A DNA stretch of 64,000 bases from assembly GCA_020634855.1 (NCBI GenBank), contig JACKAU010000004.1, forward strand, positions 496,001 through 560,000, read 5' to 3'. Shown here piece by piece: positions 33,809-43,004 of the stretch (position 1 is its first letter; each line of letters begins with the position of its first letter). The translations under genes were made by a program, and so were the position numbers. The notes under the pieces are model-generated. The model saw only the letters and a program-made list of their open reading frames with translations. It searched no databases and was not told where the DNA came from. Source of the DNA: Anaerolineales bacterium. Lineage in GTDB: Bacteria > Chloroflexota > Anaerolineae > 4572-78 > J111.

Positions 33809-35209
33809 TTATTTGCGAGCCGGCTGGATATTAAAGCCATAGGCCAACACATTGTCGGGATCGTATTTGGCTTTCAACTGGGTCAAACGCTCGTAGGCTT
33901 CCGGCGCATATCCATTCCGGATTTGCTCTTGCGACTCGGTCCCTTCCAGGAAGTTCATATACACCCGGCCGGTCAGATAAGGTTGTAACGCTTGCTTAAA
34001 CTGAGCCGCATACTGCTGGGCCGCCTGGTGTGACTCCGGTGAAAAGACCATGCCCAACATGTGCAGGATCAGACTGGCGTCGCGGTTGCTGTAAGCCGTG
34101 GCTTGAGGTCGAGCGACCGCGCCGCCGACGTGGCGCACTTCAGCAAATACCAGTGGGCTACCGTTGGCGGGCTTCATGCGGTCGATCAGAATCTCAATGG
34201 CTTCATCACTCAACTCGCGCAGCCAGGCGCTGGTACTCATAGCCGCCGTTGGTTCAACCGGCTCGTTGCTAATGGTAGCAACTTCACTAAATGGCAGGGG
34301 TTTGAAGTCATCGATTAAAGGCGTTTGCCAAGCGCGCCAATATTCCAGCAGCGCTTCCCCATCTTCCATCGAGCCGGTATAGCAGCCGCGAATGACTACG
34401 AACGATTGGCCGCGCAAAAACTCCGGCACGTCAGGAATCGGCGGGAAGTTCATAATCGCAAACGATGACGTCAGTTCATCGGGTACTGACGGCAGCCAGT
34501 CGCGGTAGCGGCTGATGACCGCTTTAGCCTGCTCGATTGGGTAGAACAGGTTGCCGCCGTAGACGGTGGTAACCGGATAAAGCTTGATTTCCATCCCTGT
34601 CACAATGGCCAAACTACCGCCGCCGCCCCGCAGCCCCCAGAAAAGGTCGCTGTTTTCGGTGGCGCTCACCCGCCGCAGTTGACCATCGGGGGTGACCACT
34701 TCAAAGTAGTTGACGTTATCGGCCGATAGACCATACTTGCGGCCTAACCAGCCCATCCCACCGCCAAGGGTATACCCCACAGCCCCGACATCGGGCGAGG
34801 AGCCGAGCAGCGGCGCTAAACCGGCCGCCTGCGCCTTCGCCAGTACAACGCCCCATTTGACCCCGGCTTCAACCCAGGCGGTCTGGGCCTGGGCATCGAT
34901 CTCAACCCCTTGCAGATCGGAGGTCAGGATGAGCAGACAGTCATTGGCCGGCCGCACGTTACCGTGACCGGTCGCCTGCACGGCGATGCTCAACCCTTCC
35001 TGGCGGGCAAATCGCACGGCTTCGACCACATCGGCGGCGCTTTTGGGCACCACGATACCGGCCGGTTGTTGATCTACCGTCAGGTTCCAGGCCAGGCGAG
35101 CTTGATCATAGCGCTGATCATCGGGCACAATCACCGTACCTTGCAGGCGGGATTGTAAAAAGGCCCAAGAGTCGCCGATAAATGAAGGTTTCGTAAATGT
35201 TTGTAACAT
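33809..35209 (-). CDS. FAD-linked oxidoreductase (berberine-bridge-enzyme-like)
   Basis: 466 residues of the PCMH-type FAD-binding oxidase superfamily. The N-terminal FAD domain has PAGIVVPKSAADVVEAVRFA, then AVQATGHGNVRPAND, where the His of GHG sits where such enzymes carry a covalent FAD link. GYTLGGGMGWLGRKYGLSADN is the second FAD segment. A BBE domain near the C-terminus is seen as YMNFLEGTE and YERLTQLKAKYDPDNVLAYGFNI. The substrate is unknown; relatives oxidise sugars, alcohols or polyphenols. It leads the leftward unit and faces the BTAD regulator across 218 bases. Confidence 0.9.
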   Translation of the reverse strand: MLQTFTKPSFIGDSWAFLQSRLQGTVIVPDDQRYDQARLAWNLTVDQQPAGIVVPKSAADVVEAVRFARQEGLSIAVQATGHGNVRPANDCLLILTSDLQGVEIDAQAQTAWVEAGVKWGVVLAKAQAAGLAPLLGSSPDVGAVGYTLGGGMGWLGRKYGLSADNVNYFEVVTPDGQLRRVSATENSDLFWGLRGGGGSLAIVTGMEIKLYPVTTVYGGNLFYPIEQAKAVISRYRDWLPSVPDELTSSFAIMNFPPIPDVPEFLRGQSFVVIRGCYTGSMEDGEALLEYWRAWQTPLIDDFKPLPFSEVATISNEPVEPTAAMSTSAWLRELSDEAIEILIDRMKPANGSPLVFAEVRHVGGAVARPQATAYSNRDASLILHMLGMVFSPESHQAAQQYAAQFKQALQPYLTGRVYMNFLEGTESQEQIRNGYAPEAYERLTQLKAKYDPDNVLAYGFNIQPARK

Positions 35210-35355
35210 GAGTTGTCTCCTTATGTTCGGACGGTGTCCGTTCGTTGTTGTCGGTAAGTCATCAGAACAATTTTTATTCTTGAGGTCAGTATATCAACGG
35301 CCAATGCCAGAACTGTACCAAACCCCGCCCGGCTTGCGTTCCAGCATCGTGCCAA

Positions 35356-35383
35356 TTGCGTCCCACTTCGACCGGGCTATAAT
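35356..35383 (+). promoter_or_regulatory. Candidate promoter of the BTAD regulator gene
   Basis: TTGCGT (35356-35361), a 16-base spacer and TATAAT (35378-35383) lie 45 bases before the chosen start. The divergent oxidase gene begins 146 bases away on the other strand. Confidence 0.55.
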
Positions 35384-35427
35384 ATCGACTAATCCATTTT
35401 ACAAACAGGTTGAGGAAAAGGAGCCTG

Positions 35428-38400
35428 ATGTCCCGGCTGGCGCTCTATTTTTTGGGTACACCCCGTATCGAACGTGACGGCGAAATCATTTCGCTCAGCC
35501 ACCATAAAGCCCTGGCTTTGCTGGCCTATTTATCGGTGACCCGCCAACACCACACGCGCCAAGCTTTGGGGGCATTACTCTGGCCTGACTACGCCCCCGC
35601 CGACGCGCGCGCCGAGGTGCGCCGTATGATTTGGGTTTTGAATAAGAGCTTGGGGCCGGGCTGGTTGGAGGCCGATCGGCAAACCGTTATGCTAACGCCG
35701 CAGCCCGATTTATGGGTGGATGTCGATGATTTCCGAGAACGGGCCGAGGCCAGCCGTAACCACGTTCATATCACCGGCGAGTCTTGTCCCGACTGTCTTG
35801 TATCGTTGCAGGAAGCGGTGGAGTTAGTGCGAGGCGACTTTTTGGCCGGTTTTACGCTGGCCGATAGTCCTGACTTCGATACCTGGCAGACGTTCGAGAC
35901 GGAAAGTTTCCGGCGTGAATTAGGCATCGTTCTGGAGCGGCTGGTGGAGTTTTTCATCCAGAGCGGCGATAACACTGCCGGCGAACAGGCTATCAGTTAC
36001 GCCCGACGCTGGCTGGCGCTGGACCCTTTGCACGAACCGGCTCACCGTCAACTAATGCGCCTGTACTGTTGGGCCGGCCAACCGGCGGCGGCTTTGCAAC
36101 AGTACCAGAGCTGCGCCCGCGTGCTGGAGACTGAACTGGGCGTCGCCCCCTCGACCGAAACGAACGCGCTGTTTGAAGCGATTAAGGCCAATCGGCTAAC
36201 GTTTCCGGCCAACAGGGCTGCCAAAACGCGGCTGAAGACCAGTTCAATTTTACGATCGGCCCTCCCCGGAGCAAGGGGACAGTCCCATCCCTCTCTTTCA
36301 AACACTGCCCTGGCAAACACCCTGGCCCTGCCCATCCACAATTTACCGGTTCAGGCGACCCCCTTTATTGGCCGAAAAACGGCGTTGGAGGGGTTGCAAC
36401 AACGCCTTGCCAGTCCGGAGGGACGGTTGATTACGATTATTGGGCCGGGCGGCATCGGTAAGACCCGGCTGTCGCTGGCCCTGGCCGAAAAACAAATCCA
36501 ACCCGCCACGGCCTTTGTCGATGGGGTTTATTTTATTTCGTTAGCCCCCATCACCTCACCTGACACCCTGGTCCAAACGATTGCGGAAGGGCTGGACTTT
36601 CCGCTGTCCTCCGTTGAAGAACCGGCGACGCAACTGCTGACCTACTTGCGCCACAAACAGATGCTGCTGGTGCTGGACAATTTTGAACATGTTTTGGATG
36701 GGGCCACGTTGGTCAGCCAAATCTTACAGGCCGCCACCGGTGTAAATATCGTGGTGACTTCGCGCGAGCGGCTCAATTTGGCCCATGAAATGCTGTGGCC
36801 GGTCAACGGCTTGCAGTTTGCCGAGTTGACCAGTGTGGCGGATGCGCTCAATGGTGACGCCGTGCGGCTTTTTGTACAGCGCGCCCGGCAGGTGCGACCC
36901 GATTTTGAACTGCGGGTCGAGGATTTAACCCATCTTCAGCACATTTTACAAGCTGTGTGGGGCATGCCCCTGGCCATTGAATTGGCGGCGGCCTGGTTGA
37001 ATATGCTGTCGGTGGCCGAGATTGCCGCCGAACTCGGCCATAGCCTGGATCTGTTGGAAAGCGAACTGCGCGATGTGCCGGATCGCCATCGCAGTATGCG
37101 GCTGGTGTTCGACCGCTCCTGGCAGCGGCTAACCGCCGAGGAGCAGTCGCTGTTTAAGACGCTCTCTGTCTTTCGGGGCAGTTTCACCCATGAGGCGGTT
37201 CGGCAAATTACCGGCGCATCGCTGCGGGTGTTGGCCGGGTTGGTCAACAAATCGCTGCTGACCAGCCGGCCCGAGACCGGACGCTATGAGCTGCATGAAC
37301 TGCTGCGGCAGTACGCCGGCGAGAAGTTAGCCGCCGATGATCTCGAAACCAACCTATTGGCCCGGCAAGCCCACGCCAACTACTACGCGGCGTTAATGCA
37401 GCAAAGCTGGACCGATTTACGCAGCGCCAAACAGCAAACCGCGCTGGCGGCGCTTGAACTGGATATCGAAAATATCCGCACCGCCTGGCGCTACCGGCTG
37501 GCCGAAAGAAACAGCGCCGAACTGCTCAAGTTTATGGATAGCTTTTGGATGATCCATGACATTCGCGGCTGGCATCAGGCCGCTATCGCCCTTTTTAGAG
37601 AAGCCGCCGAGCAGATGAATCTGTTGAGCGGCGATGAGGTGGCTCTACTGGTTCGCGGCAAGGCATTGGGCTATGAGAGCTACTATACCGGCATCATCGG
37701 CAATCCCGAACGGGGGTTGGTTCTGGCCCAAGAAGCGATAGACCTCCTGAGCTGCCTTGACCAACCGGAAGCGTTATCGTATGTGTTTTACTGCGCCGCC
37801 TTAAGCAACCTCTATTTGGGCCGCGCGGAGTGGGTCCTTGCAGCGGCCCAAGAATTAGGCCAGCTCTGCCGCCAGACCGGCGACCGGTGGGCGGAAGCCA
37901 CGTCGCTGAACTTTAGGGCCACGGCCTTGATCCTGCGGCAAAAATACGCCGAAGCCAAACAGTTGATTGACCGGGCGTTTGAGATATTCAGTCAAGAAAT
38001 CGGCGAATACTTTGGCCGGAGTTGGGCCGCGTTGATTCAAGGCCGGATAGCCCTTGCTCTGGGCGCTTATGATGAGGCCAAAGTGTACTATCATCGCAGT
38101 CTCAGCGCGGCCCAGGTACTCAATTACCGGCGCACCACTCAGCAGTCGTACGATAATCTGGGCGATGTGGCTTTTCACCTGGGCGAGTTGGCTCAGGCCG
38201 AAACCTACTTCCGGCTCAGTCTCGAAGTTTCGGAAGAAACCGGCCAGGCCCGAGAAATGGTGGCCATGCTGTATGACCTGGCCAGGGTCTGGGCGGCGCA
38301 GGACCAAAAGAGCGAGGCCGTCGAGTTATTGGCCGGTGTTCTATGCCACCCCCTCAGCAATTTACCCCTGCTCCTTAGAACCGAAGACACAACCCTCTAC

Positions 38401-38523
38401 GAAGCGGCCGAACGGCTTCGCGTCAGGTTGGAAGCGGAATTGGAGCCGCCCATCTACCAGGCGGCCTGGGTCCAAGGTCAATCCCAGCCGCTCGAAGCCG
38501 TGGTAGCCCGGCTGCTGCGGTAA
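35428..38523 (+). CDS. BTAD/SARP-type transcriptional activator with NB-ARC ATPase and TPRs
   Basis: 1031 residues from ATG 35428 (AAAAGGAG upstream; a TTG at 35410 is also in frame). Residues 1-90 form a winged-helix OmpR-like domain (LYFLGTPRIERDGE, LLWPDYAPADARAEVRRMIW). Then comes a bacterial transcriptional activation domain of TPR type (to about 265), and an NB-ARC-like ATPase with P-loop IGPGGIGKTRLS (about 338), Walker B LLVLDNFEHV and the GMPLAIELAAAWL motif. The C-terminal third is TPR-like (SYDNLGDVAFHLGELAQAETYF). Such proteins are ATP-gated activators of nearby genes, so the divergent oxidase unit is the likely target (inference). Confidence 0.92.
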   Translation: MSRLALYFLGTPRIERDGEIISLSHHKALALLAYLSVTRQHHTRQALGALLWPDYAPADARAEVRRMIWVLNKSLGPGWLEADRQTVMLTPQPDLWVDVDDFRERAEASRNHVHITGESCPDCLVSLQEAVELVRGDFLAGFTLADSPDFDTWQTFETESFRRELGIVLERLVEFFIQSGDNTAGEQAISYARRWLALDPLHEPAHRQLMRLYCWAGQPAAALQQYQSCARVLETELGVAPSTETNALFEAIKANRLTFPANRAAKTRLKTSSILRSALPGARGQSHPSLSNTALANTLALPIHNLPVQATPFIGRKTALEGLQQRLASPEGRLITIIGPGGIGKTRLSLALAEKQIQPATAFVDGVYFISLAPITSPDTLVQTIAEGLDFPLSSVEEPATQLLTYLRHKQMLLVLDNFEHVLDGATLVSQILQAATGVNIVVTSRERLNLAHEMLWPVNGLQFAELTSVADALNGDAVRLFVQRARQVRPDFELRVEDLTHLQHILQAVWGMPLAIELAAAWLNMLSVAEIAAELGHSLDLLESELRDVPDRHRSMRLVFDRSWQRLTAEEQSLFKTLSVFRGSFTHEAVRQITGASLRVLAGLVNKSLLTSRPETGRYELHELLRQYAGEKLAADDLETNLLARQAHANYYAALMQQSWTDLRSAKQQTALAALELDIENIRTAWRYRLAERNSAELLKFMDSFWMIHDIRGWHQAAIALFREAAEQMNLLSGDEVALLVRGKALGYESYYTGIIGNPERGLVLAQEAIDLLSCLDQPEALSYVFYCAALSNLYLGRAEWVLAAAQELGQLCRQTGDRWAEATSLNFRATALILRQKYAEAKQLIDRAFEIFSQEIGEYFGRSWAALIQGRIALALGAYDEAKVYYHRSLSAAQVLNYRRTTQQSYDNLGDVAFHLGELAQAETYFRLSLEVSEETGQAREMVAMLYDLARVWAAQDQKSEAVELLAGVLCHPLSNLPLLLRTEDTTLYEAAERLRVRLEAELEPPIYQAAWVQGQSQPLEAVVARLLR

Positions 38524-38589
38524 ATTTATAGTACCCAACCACCCTTTAACCCCGCTCCGTAAACGCTACCTCACTGATCGGGACGCCGA

Positions 38590-38853
38590 TCGCGCTTTAC
38601 AATGGTTTGGTAGCTGTGATCGCGGCGAAGATCAGACGTCCGGAAGGTGCGGAAGGTGTGATCGCAATGTAAATCAGACCTCTGGAAGGTGCGGGAGGTG
38701 TGATCGCGATGTCGATCGGACCTTCATGGACGCACGGAGGTGTGATCGCGATGCCGATCAGACCTTCATGGACGCACGGAGGTGTGATCGCGATGCCGAT
38801 CGGACCTTCATGGACGCACGGAGGTGTGATCGCGATGTCGATCGCATGATGAT
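38590..38853. repeat. Tandem repeat of a 42-base unit
   Basis: Five full or degraded copies plus a partial sixth of TGTGATCGCGATGCCGATC...CTTCATGGACGCACGGAGG. The three central copies are nearly identical and exactly 42 bases long; the first two have drifted. The minus-strand frame through it (14-residue IAITPPCVHEGPIG repeats) is judged non-coding. It fills the 339-base gap between the BTAD regulator and the SRPBCC gene, which end towards each other. Confidence 0.85.
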
Positions 38854-38862
38854 TGGGCTTAG

Positions 38863-39315
38863 TTAGCCCTGACTCGCAAAATACCGTTGCAGCAGCGTTT
38901 CCCACTCGGCAATAAATGCTTGATACGCCTCAGCCGTAAACGACTCAATGAAGTGGCGGCCTTTGTCCGCCAGGGCAATGTATTCATACGAGACCTGCAC
39001 TTGCGTTCGGTCGGGCGCCTGGGTGATGCACCGGACGGTGACGATGCCAACCTTATCTTCGGGTTCGACCTTATAATATTGCACCAGATATGCGGCGGGG
39101 TCGTATCGCTTCACCAACCAGATGGCTTGGGTCGAGGCGTGGTCGTGGGATTGGGTCAGAAAGATATAATCTTCGCTAAGATCGGTGGTCCCCATAATAT
39201 TGACATAGTCCCAACCCGGCACCCACCACTTTTCCCCTTCCGGGCTAAACAAGGGAAACAGCGCCTCAATCGGTTGGGCGATTTCAAACTCGGTGGTGTG
39301 TTTGATTGTGTTCAT
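38863..39315 (-). CDS. SRPBCC (START-like) domain protein
   Basis: 150 residues from ATG 39315 with AAGGGAG upstream. The pattern HTTEFEIAQPIEALFPLFSPEGEKWWVPGWDY, strands YLVQYYKVEPEDKVGIVTVRC and VSYEYIALADKGRHFI, and a C-terminal amphipathic helix fit the polyketide-cyclase/AHSA1-like ligand-binding fold. The ligand is unknown. A single gene between repeat-rich gaps. Confidence 0.75.
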   Translation of the reverse strand: MNTIKHTTEFEIAQPIEALFPLFSPEGEKWWVPGWDYVNIMGTTDLSEDYIFLTQSHDHASTQAIWLVKRYDPAAYLVQYYKVEPEDKVGIVTVRCITQAPDRTQVQVSYEYIALADKGRHFIESFTAEAYQAFIAEWETLLQRYFASQG

Positions 39316-39334
39316 AGTGGCTCCCTTGAAAATA

Positions 39335-39397
39335 GCCCTCACCCCCAACCCCTCTCCCTGAGGGAGAGGGGAGTCGCGTTAGCGACGGGGTGAGGGT
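39335..39397. repeat. Dispersed repeat, family 4, copy B (reverse orientation)
   Basis: Reverse complement of the element at 32653-32714 with few changes: CCCTCACCCCCAACCCCTC...GACGGGGTGAGGG. It sits 20 bases upstream of the SRPBCC start. Confidence 0.75.
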
Positions 39398-39405
39398 AAA
39401 ACACG

Positions 39406-39533
39406 ATTTTCATTTCCGTTGTCGTCTCATTTGAGACTGTCGGACTCCTCTGAAAATAAGGTGTAGGACAAACTTAAGTTTGTCCTACGGAATTTTCATT
39501 CTCGCTGTCGTCCTGTCAGGACTGTCGGACTCC
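39406..39533. repeat. Dispersed repeat, family 3: tail copy plus full copy
   Basis: The full copy (39451-39533) starts GAAAATAAG, carries a perfect 26-base palindrome at 39463-39488 (half-site GTAGGACAAACTT), and ends with TTTTCATTCTCG...GTCGTC and GACTGTCGGACTCC. A tail-only copy precedes it (39406-39449). The second full copy is at 60270-60351. Together with 39570-39633, a GGGAGTAAGG-type inverted repeat, this fills the gap 39316-39633, which has no gene. Confidence 0.75.
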
Positions 39534-39633
39534 TTATATTAGACGGGGTAGACAGCCATTCGGTCATCAAACCGAGGAGTAGGGAGTAAGGCGTAAATCT
39601 TTTCCCTACTCCTTACCCCTTACCGCTTACTCC

Positions 39634-40071
39634 CTACCTCACCATCAAATACCCCCCGGCGATCAACAACCCGGCGGCGACCATCCGCCCGCCGTCGATA
39701 GGGCGCACCGGTACGCCCAATAAGCCGAATTGATCGATGACCATGCCGCTGACCAGTTGGCCGATGATAATCAGCACGATGGCGGCGGACGCGCCGAGCC
39801 GGGGCAGGGTGTGGCTCAACGACAGATAGAGGACTATCCCCAACGATCCCGCGCCCAACATATACCAAGGCAGCGTGCGCCACTGCTGAATCTGCTCGCC
39901 GCCGCGCAGCGCCAACAGGATCGCCGAGAAAATCGCTCCACTCAGATGGATAATTAAACTGCTCGATAATCCCCCGACGCGCTGGCTGATCGAGCCGGCA
40001 ATGGGGGATTGGATACCAACGGCGATGCCTCCCAGAATACCGATGAATACGGTTATTGCAATTTCCAGCAT
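39634..40071 (-). CDS. DMT-superfamily YdcZ/DUF606 membrane protein
   Basis: 145 residues with five hydrophobic helices. It begins LEIAITVFIGILGGIAVGIQSPIAGSI and contains GAGSLGIVLYLSLSHTLPRLG and the end GGYLMVR, matching the DUF606/YdcZ family of short drug/metabolite-type transporters. The substrate is unknown. AAGGAGCACC serves as ribosome site. A solitary gene. Confidence 0.8.
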   Translation of the reverse strand: MLEIAITVFIGILGGIAVGIQSPIAGSISQRVGGLSSSLIIHLSGAIFSAILLALRGGEQIQQWRTLPWYMLGAGSLGIVLYLSLSHTLPRLGASAAIVLIIIGQLVSGMVIDQFGLLGVPVRPIDGGRMVAAGLLIAGGYLMVR

Positions 40072-40259
40072 GGGTGCTCCTTATTAGGGGGAGATTAGAG
40101 ATTGGGAGACTGGGAGATTGGGAGATGATGCCCATCCAAACTCTTTATCTCCCTATTTCCCTATGGGTAAATTTATTTACAGGCGATAGCCAACCATAAT
40201 AAATGAGGAATGAGGAAAGGTCAACCGTCGGAGCGGCTTGAGGCTTCGTTGTACTGATT

Positions 40260-40311
40260 GGAGCGACAAAGCTGGCTTTGATCGGCTTGACAAAGCCAGC
40301 TTTGATGCTCC
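40260..40311. repeat. Dispersed hairpin repeat, family 2, copy C
   Basis: GGAGCGACAAAGCTGGCTTTG faces CAAAGCCAGCTTTGATGCTCC (52 bases), 16 bases beyond the 3' end of the leftward AI-2E permease gene. The rest of the gap 40072-40259 holds a GGGAGATTAGAG-type inverted repeat. Confidence 0.75.
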
Positions 40312-40326
40312 TGATCTTGCACCCTG

Positions 40327-41514
40327 TTATTTCGAAGCCGGGGCTACCGCGGTATCGGCGGCTTCGTTGAGCAGTTCTTTTAACCGATCTAGCATGCTAA
40401 CCACACGGGGCGAAGGGGGCATTTCGTCGGTGGCTAATTTAGTTTCAATAGTGGACACCCGGTCTTGCAAATCGACCAGTTCGGGGATGGTTTTGCCGGT
40501 CATCGCGGGAATGCGTTTTTGGATGAGCCAGGTAAATGTAATTTGTATAGCGACGGCTACCGGCGGGGCCAGAATCAGACCGGCCAGGCCAAAGGTATCG
40601 ATTAAGGCCAGCATGACCAGGAGCAGCAGTAGACTGCTAAAACGCCGGCGGTCGTAAAATCGTGGTTCGATAATATACTCCAACAGCCAGAACACCAGCA
40701 GGGTATAGCCGCCCGCTATCAGCCCCACCCACAACCCACTGATGATCCCTACGATAATGACCGGGATCAGCGCCAAAAGAACGCCCATAATCGGAATCAA
40801 CCACACCACCGCCCCAATTAAGGCTAAGAGAGTGGGATACTGTAGACCAATTAGCCAGTAGCCCAGCCCCAACAACAGGCCGGCCAGCAGGCTTTGGATC
40901 AGTTCACTGCGGAGGTAGCTGCCCACATTTTTTTCAATTTGTCGCCACATTTCCCTGGCCGGCGCGCGGTTTTCGATCGGGATTAAAGACAGCAACAATC
41001 GTTCAAAGCGAACTTGATCGACGGTCCAATAAATGCCTAGAAACAAAACGATGACAAGATAAGTCAAATTTTCAGCCAAATTGGAGGTTATTTCCAACAC
41101 GGAAGGCAGGGTCGATAGGCCGTTGTCGCCCATGATCGAATCGTATAAGGTGTCTGACGTCGGCAGCCGGGACGCCACCGCTTGCTGCAGCGGTGTGCCC
41201 TCGGGCCAGACCACCTCAATATGTTGGTAACCGATGGCAAATCGGTTAGCCAGGTCTTGCAGCTCAGTTAATAAGTTGAAGCTAACCACAATCAACAACC
41301 CCCCGACGACCAGCACGACGGCCCCATAAACCAGTAAGAGAGCCATACTCAGCGACAGGCCGCGCTTGGTCAACTGCTTGATGGGCGGGCGAAAGGTGGC
41401 GGCGGCGGCTAATGAGAAGAGAAAAATCCAGACGGCGCTGCGAAATTCCCATAATAAAAAGAGGACGGCCAGTGTCCCCAATATAATGCTGGTAAACCAG
41501 GCTAGTCGTCTCAT
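40327..41514 (-). CDS. AI-2E family permease (second of a tandem pair)
   Basis: 395 residues, about eight membrane helices in the usual layout: two or three N-terminal helices, a periplasmic loop (about 90-180), and a C-terminal bundle with LLAGLLLGLGYWLIGLQYPTLLALIGAVVWLIPIMG (note the family P-x-G) and IEPRFYDRR. A short charged C-terminal coiled tail follows. Family members export quorum signals or act as Na+/H+ antiporters; the substrate is unknown. It starts 3 bases after the preceding permease stop, so the pair is an operon and possibly one functional unit. Confidence 0.88.
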   Translation of the reverse strand: MRRLAWFTSIILGTLAVLFLLWEFRSAVWIFLFSLAAAATFRPPIKQLTKRGLSLSMALLLVYGAVVLVVGGLLIVVSFNLLTELQDLANRFAIGYQHIEVVWPEGTPLQQAVASRLPTSDTLYDSIMGDNGLSTLPSVLEITSNLAENLTYLVIVLFLGIYWTVDQVRFERLLLSLIPIENRAPAREMWRQIEKNVGSYLRSELIQSLLAGLLLGLGYWLIGLQYPTLLALIGAVVWLIPIMGVLLALIPVIIVGIISGLWVGLIAGGYTLLVFWLLEYIIEPRFYDRRRFSSLLLLLVMLALIDTFGLAGLILAPPVAVAIQITFTWLIQKRIPAMTGKTIPELVDLQDRVSTIETKLATDEMPPSPRVVSMLDRLKELLNEAADTAVAPASK

Positions 41515-41517
41515 CGG

Positions 41518-42789
41518 TTAACCTCGAGCCGGCGCTTCGGCTTGGGCCAAAATACTATCCAGATCGGAAGCAATGGCCTCGATATCTTCTTCAACGATTT
41601 TTTCAGTTTCCGCATCCGGCGCCAATTCATCCTGCCGGATCTGTTTGCGCATATCCTCGATCAGGTCCTGAACGTAATACCGCAGCCGGCTTAACTCGTT
41701 GCGACCGATTTCGGTTTGCTGCTCTAAAACGGATCGGTTCAGCAAAAAACGATTCAGCAGCAGTTGCAGGATCGCCGCGATGGGAATGGCCAGGAGTACG
41801 CCCAGGATGCCGCCCAACGTCCCAAAAGCAAAGATAGCCAGCAAAGAGACGAACGAATTTACGCCCACCGCCTGGCTCATCACACGCGGAACCAAGAAGG
41901 TATTTTCAATTTGCTGGATTATCAGCGAGGCCACCAGTACCCAAATAGCTTGCTGAGGATTAACGGAGGCGGCTACAGCCAGGGCCGGTATGGCTCCCAG
42001 GATTGGGCCTACATAAGGCACGGCCTCCATCAAGCCGGCAAATAAAGCCAGGGCAAAGGCATAAGGCACGCCAATAATCAGATAGGCTACCAAAGACAAC
42101 CCGCCGATCACCAGGCACAGAATGGCCTGCCCTCGGATGTAGGCGCCCACCTTGGCTTCCATCTCCTCAAATAAGAGCCGAGCGCCATCGCGATATTGAC
42201 CGGGTATTAACAGCAGCAGATTACGTTTGGTACGTTCGCTGTCAAGCGTCCAGTATAAACTGAGGATAAAGGTGGCAATAATGATGAAGAGGCTTTTCAG
42301 CGCCAGACCAACCATAGCGATCGCTTGCGTCACCGGATCGATTTCCGGACCGTCCACACCGGGGGACAGGCTAGATAGCTCGAAATCCGGCGGCAGACGC
42401 CAGGAAAGTTGCTGTAAGAATAGGTTAGAAGATTGAGTTAAGGTGGATCGAAAACTTTGGTAGTAGTCGGGTAGGCTGGCCATAATAGCGGTGATCTGTT
42501 TGACCAGTAACGGGGTAATCAAAATGGCTAGACCGGCTAAACTAACCGAGACCACGCCGTAAATCAAAATAACGCCCAGCAATGGCGATACGCCCCAATC
42601 TGATAACTTATCGGTTAACGGTTTCAGGGCGGTGCCAATGATAATGGCCGTAAACAAAATAATGACCACCAGCCTAATCTGGTAAAGGAGCAAAAAGCCT
42701 AAGGCTACGGCTACGACAACCAGCGTAGCTAAGATAACCCGGCGGGCCGACCAATCGGCCAAGGCCGGCGGAGACGGTGACGCTGTCAT
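41518..42789 (-). CDS. AI-2E family permease (first of a tandem pair)
   Basis: 423 residues with the same fold as its neighbour. The diagnostic middle is LFAGLMEAVPYVGPILGAIPALAVA, with PRVMSQAVGVNSFVSLLAIFAFGTLGGILGVLLAIPIAA after it. The C-terminus is a long acidic coiled coil (IGRNELSRLRYYVQDLIEDMRKQ onwards), longer than in the second copy. The two copies differ much in sequence, so the duplication is old or the pairing secondary. Confidence 0.9.
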   Translation of the reverse strand: MTASPSPPALADWSARRVILATLVVVAVALGFLLLYQIRLVVIILFTAIIIGTALKPLTDKLSDWGVSPLLGVILIYGVVSVSLAGLAILITPLLVKQITAIMASLPDYYQSFRSTLTQSSNLFLQQLSWRLPPDFELSSLSPGVDGPEIDPVTQAIAMVGLALKSLFIIIATFILSLYWTLDSERTKRNLLLLIPGQYRDGARLLFEEMEAKVGAYIRGQAILCLVIGGLSLVAYLIIGVPYAFALALFAGLMEAVPYVGPILGAIPALAVAASVNPQQAIWVLVASLIIQQIENTFLVPRVMSQAVGVNSFVSLLAIFAFGTLGGILGVLLAIPIAAILQLLLNRFLLNRSVLEQQTEIGRNELSRLRYYVQDLIEDMRKQIRQDELAPDAETEKIVEEDIEAIASDLDSILAQAEAPARG

Positions 42790-42812
42790 TTAGAGATACT
42801 TCCTTGAAAGAG

Positions 42813-42841
42813 ATTTATCCAATGTATACTGAGTATATCAA
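42813..42841 (-). promoter_or_regulatory. Candidate promoter of the AI-2E permease operon
   Basis: On the minus strand TTGATA (42836-42841), a 17-base spacer and ATAAAT (42813-42818). The spacer holds an imperfect palindrome, GTATACTGAGTATA on the plus strand, which could be an operator. Confidence 0.5.
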
Positions 42842-43004
42842 ATATTCTATTTTTATTCTTTACTACCTTGGGTGATTCAAATTAGGAAGATCGGATAATC
42901 ATTTTATACATCTGACGGAGGGTAAAGTGGGGGCGCGAATAGCCCAACTGGGCTATACCTTTTCTATTTTCTGACCGCTTGTTTTGTGTACCGGAATTTC
43001 ATTC

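Noticed and set aside
35208..35477. Rightward 89-residue frame before the BTAD regulator
   Set aside because: It overlaps both the divergent promoter region and the start of the regulator, with no family resemblance.
38597..38905. Repeat protein of 14-residue IAITPPCVHEGPIG units on the minus strand
   Set aside because: No ribosome site; it overlaps the end of the SRPBCC gene and is explained by the 42-base DNA repeat.
39620..40135. 171-residue leftward frame across the YdcZ gene
   Set aside because: It is in another frame from the membrane protein, Arg-rich, and without helices; the YdcZ-like frame has clear membrane segments and a ribosome site.
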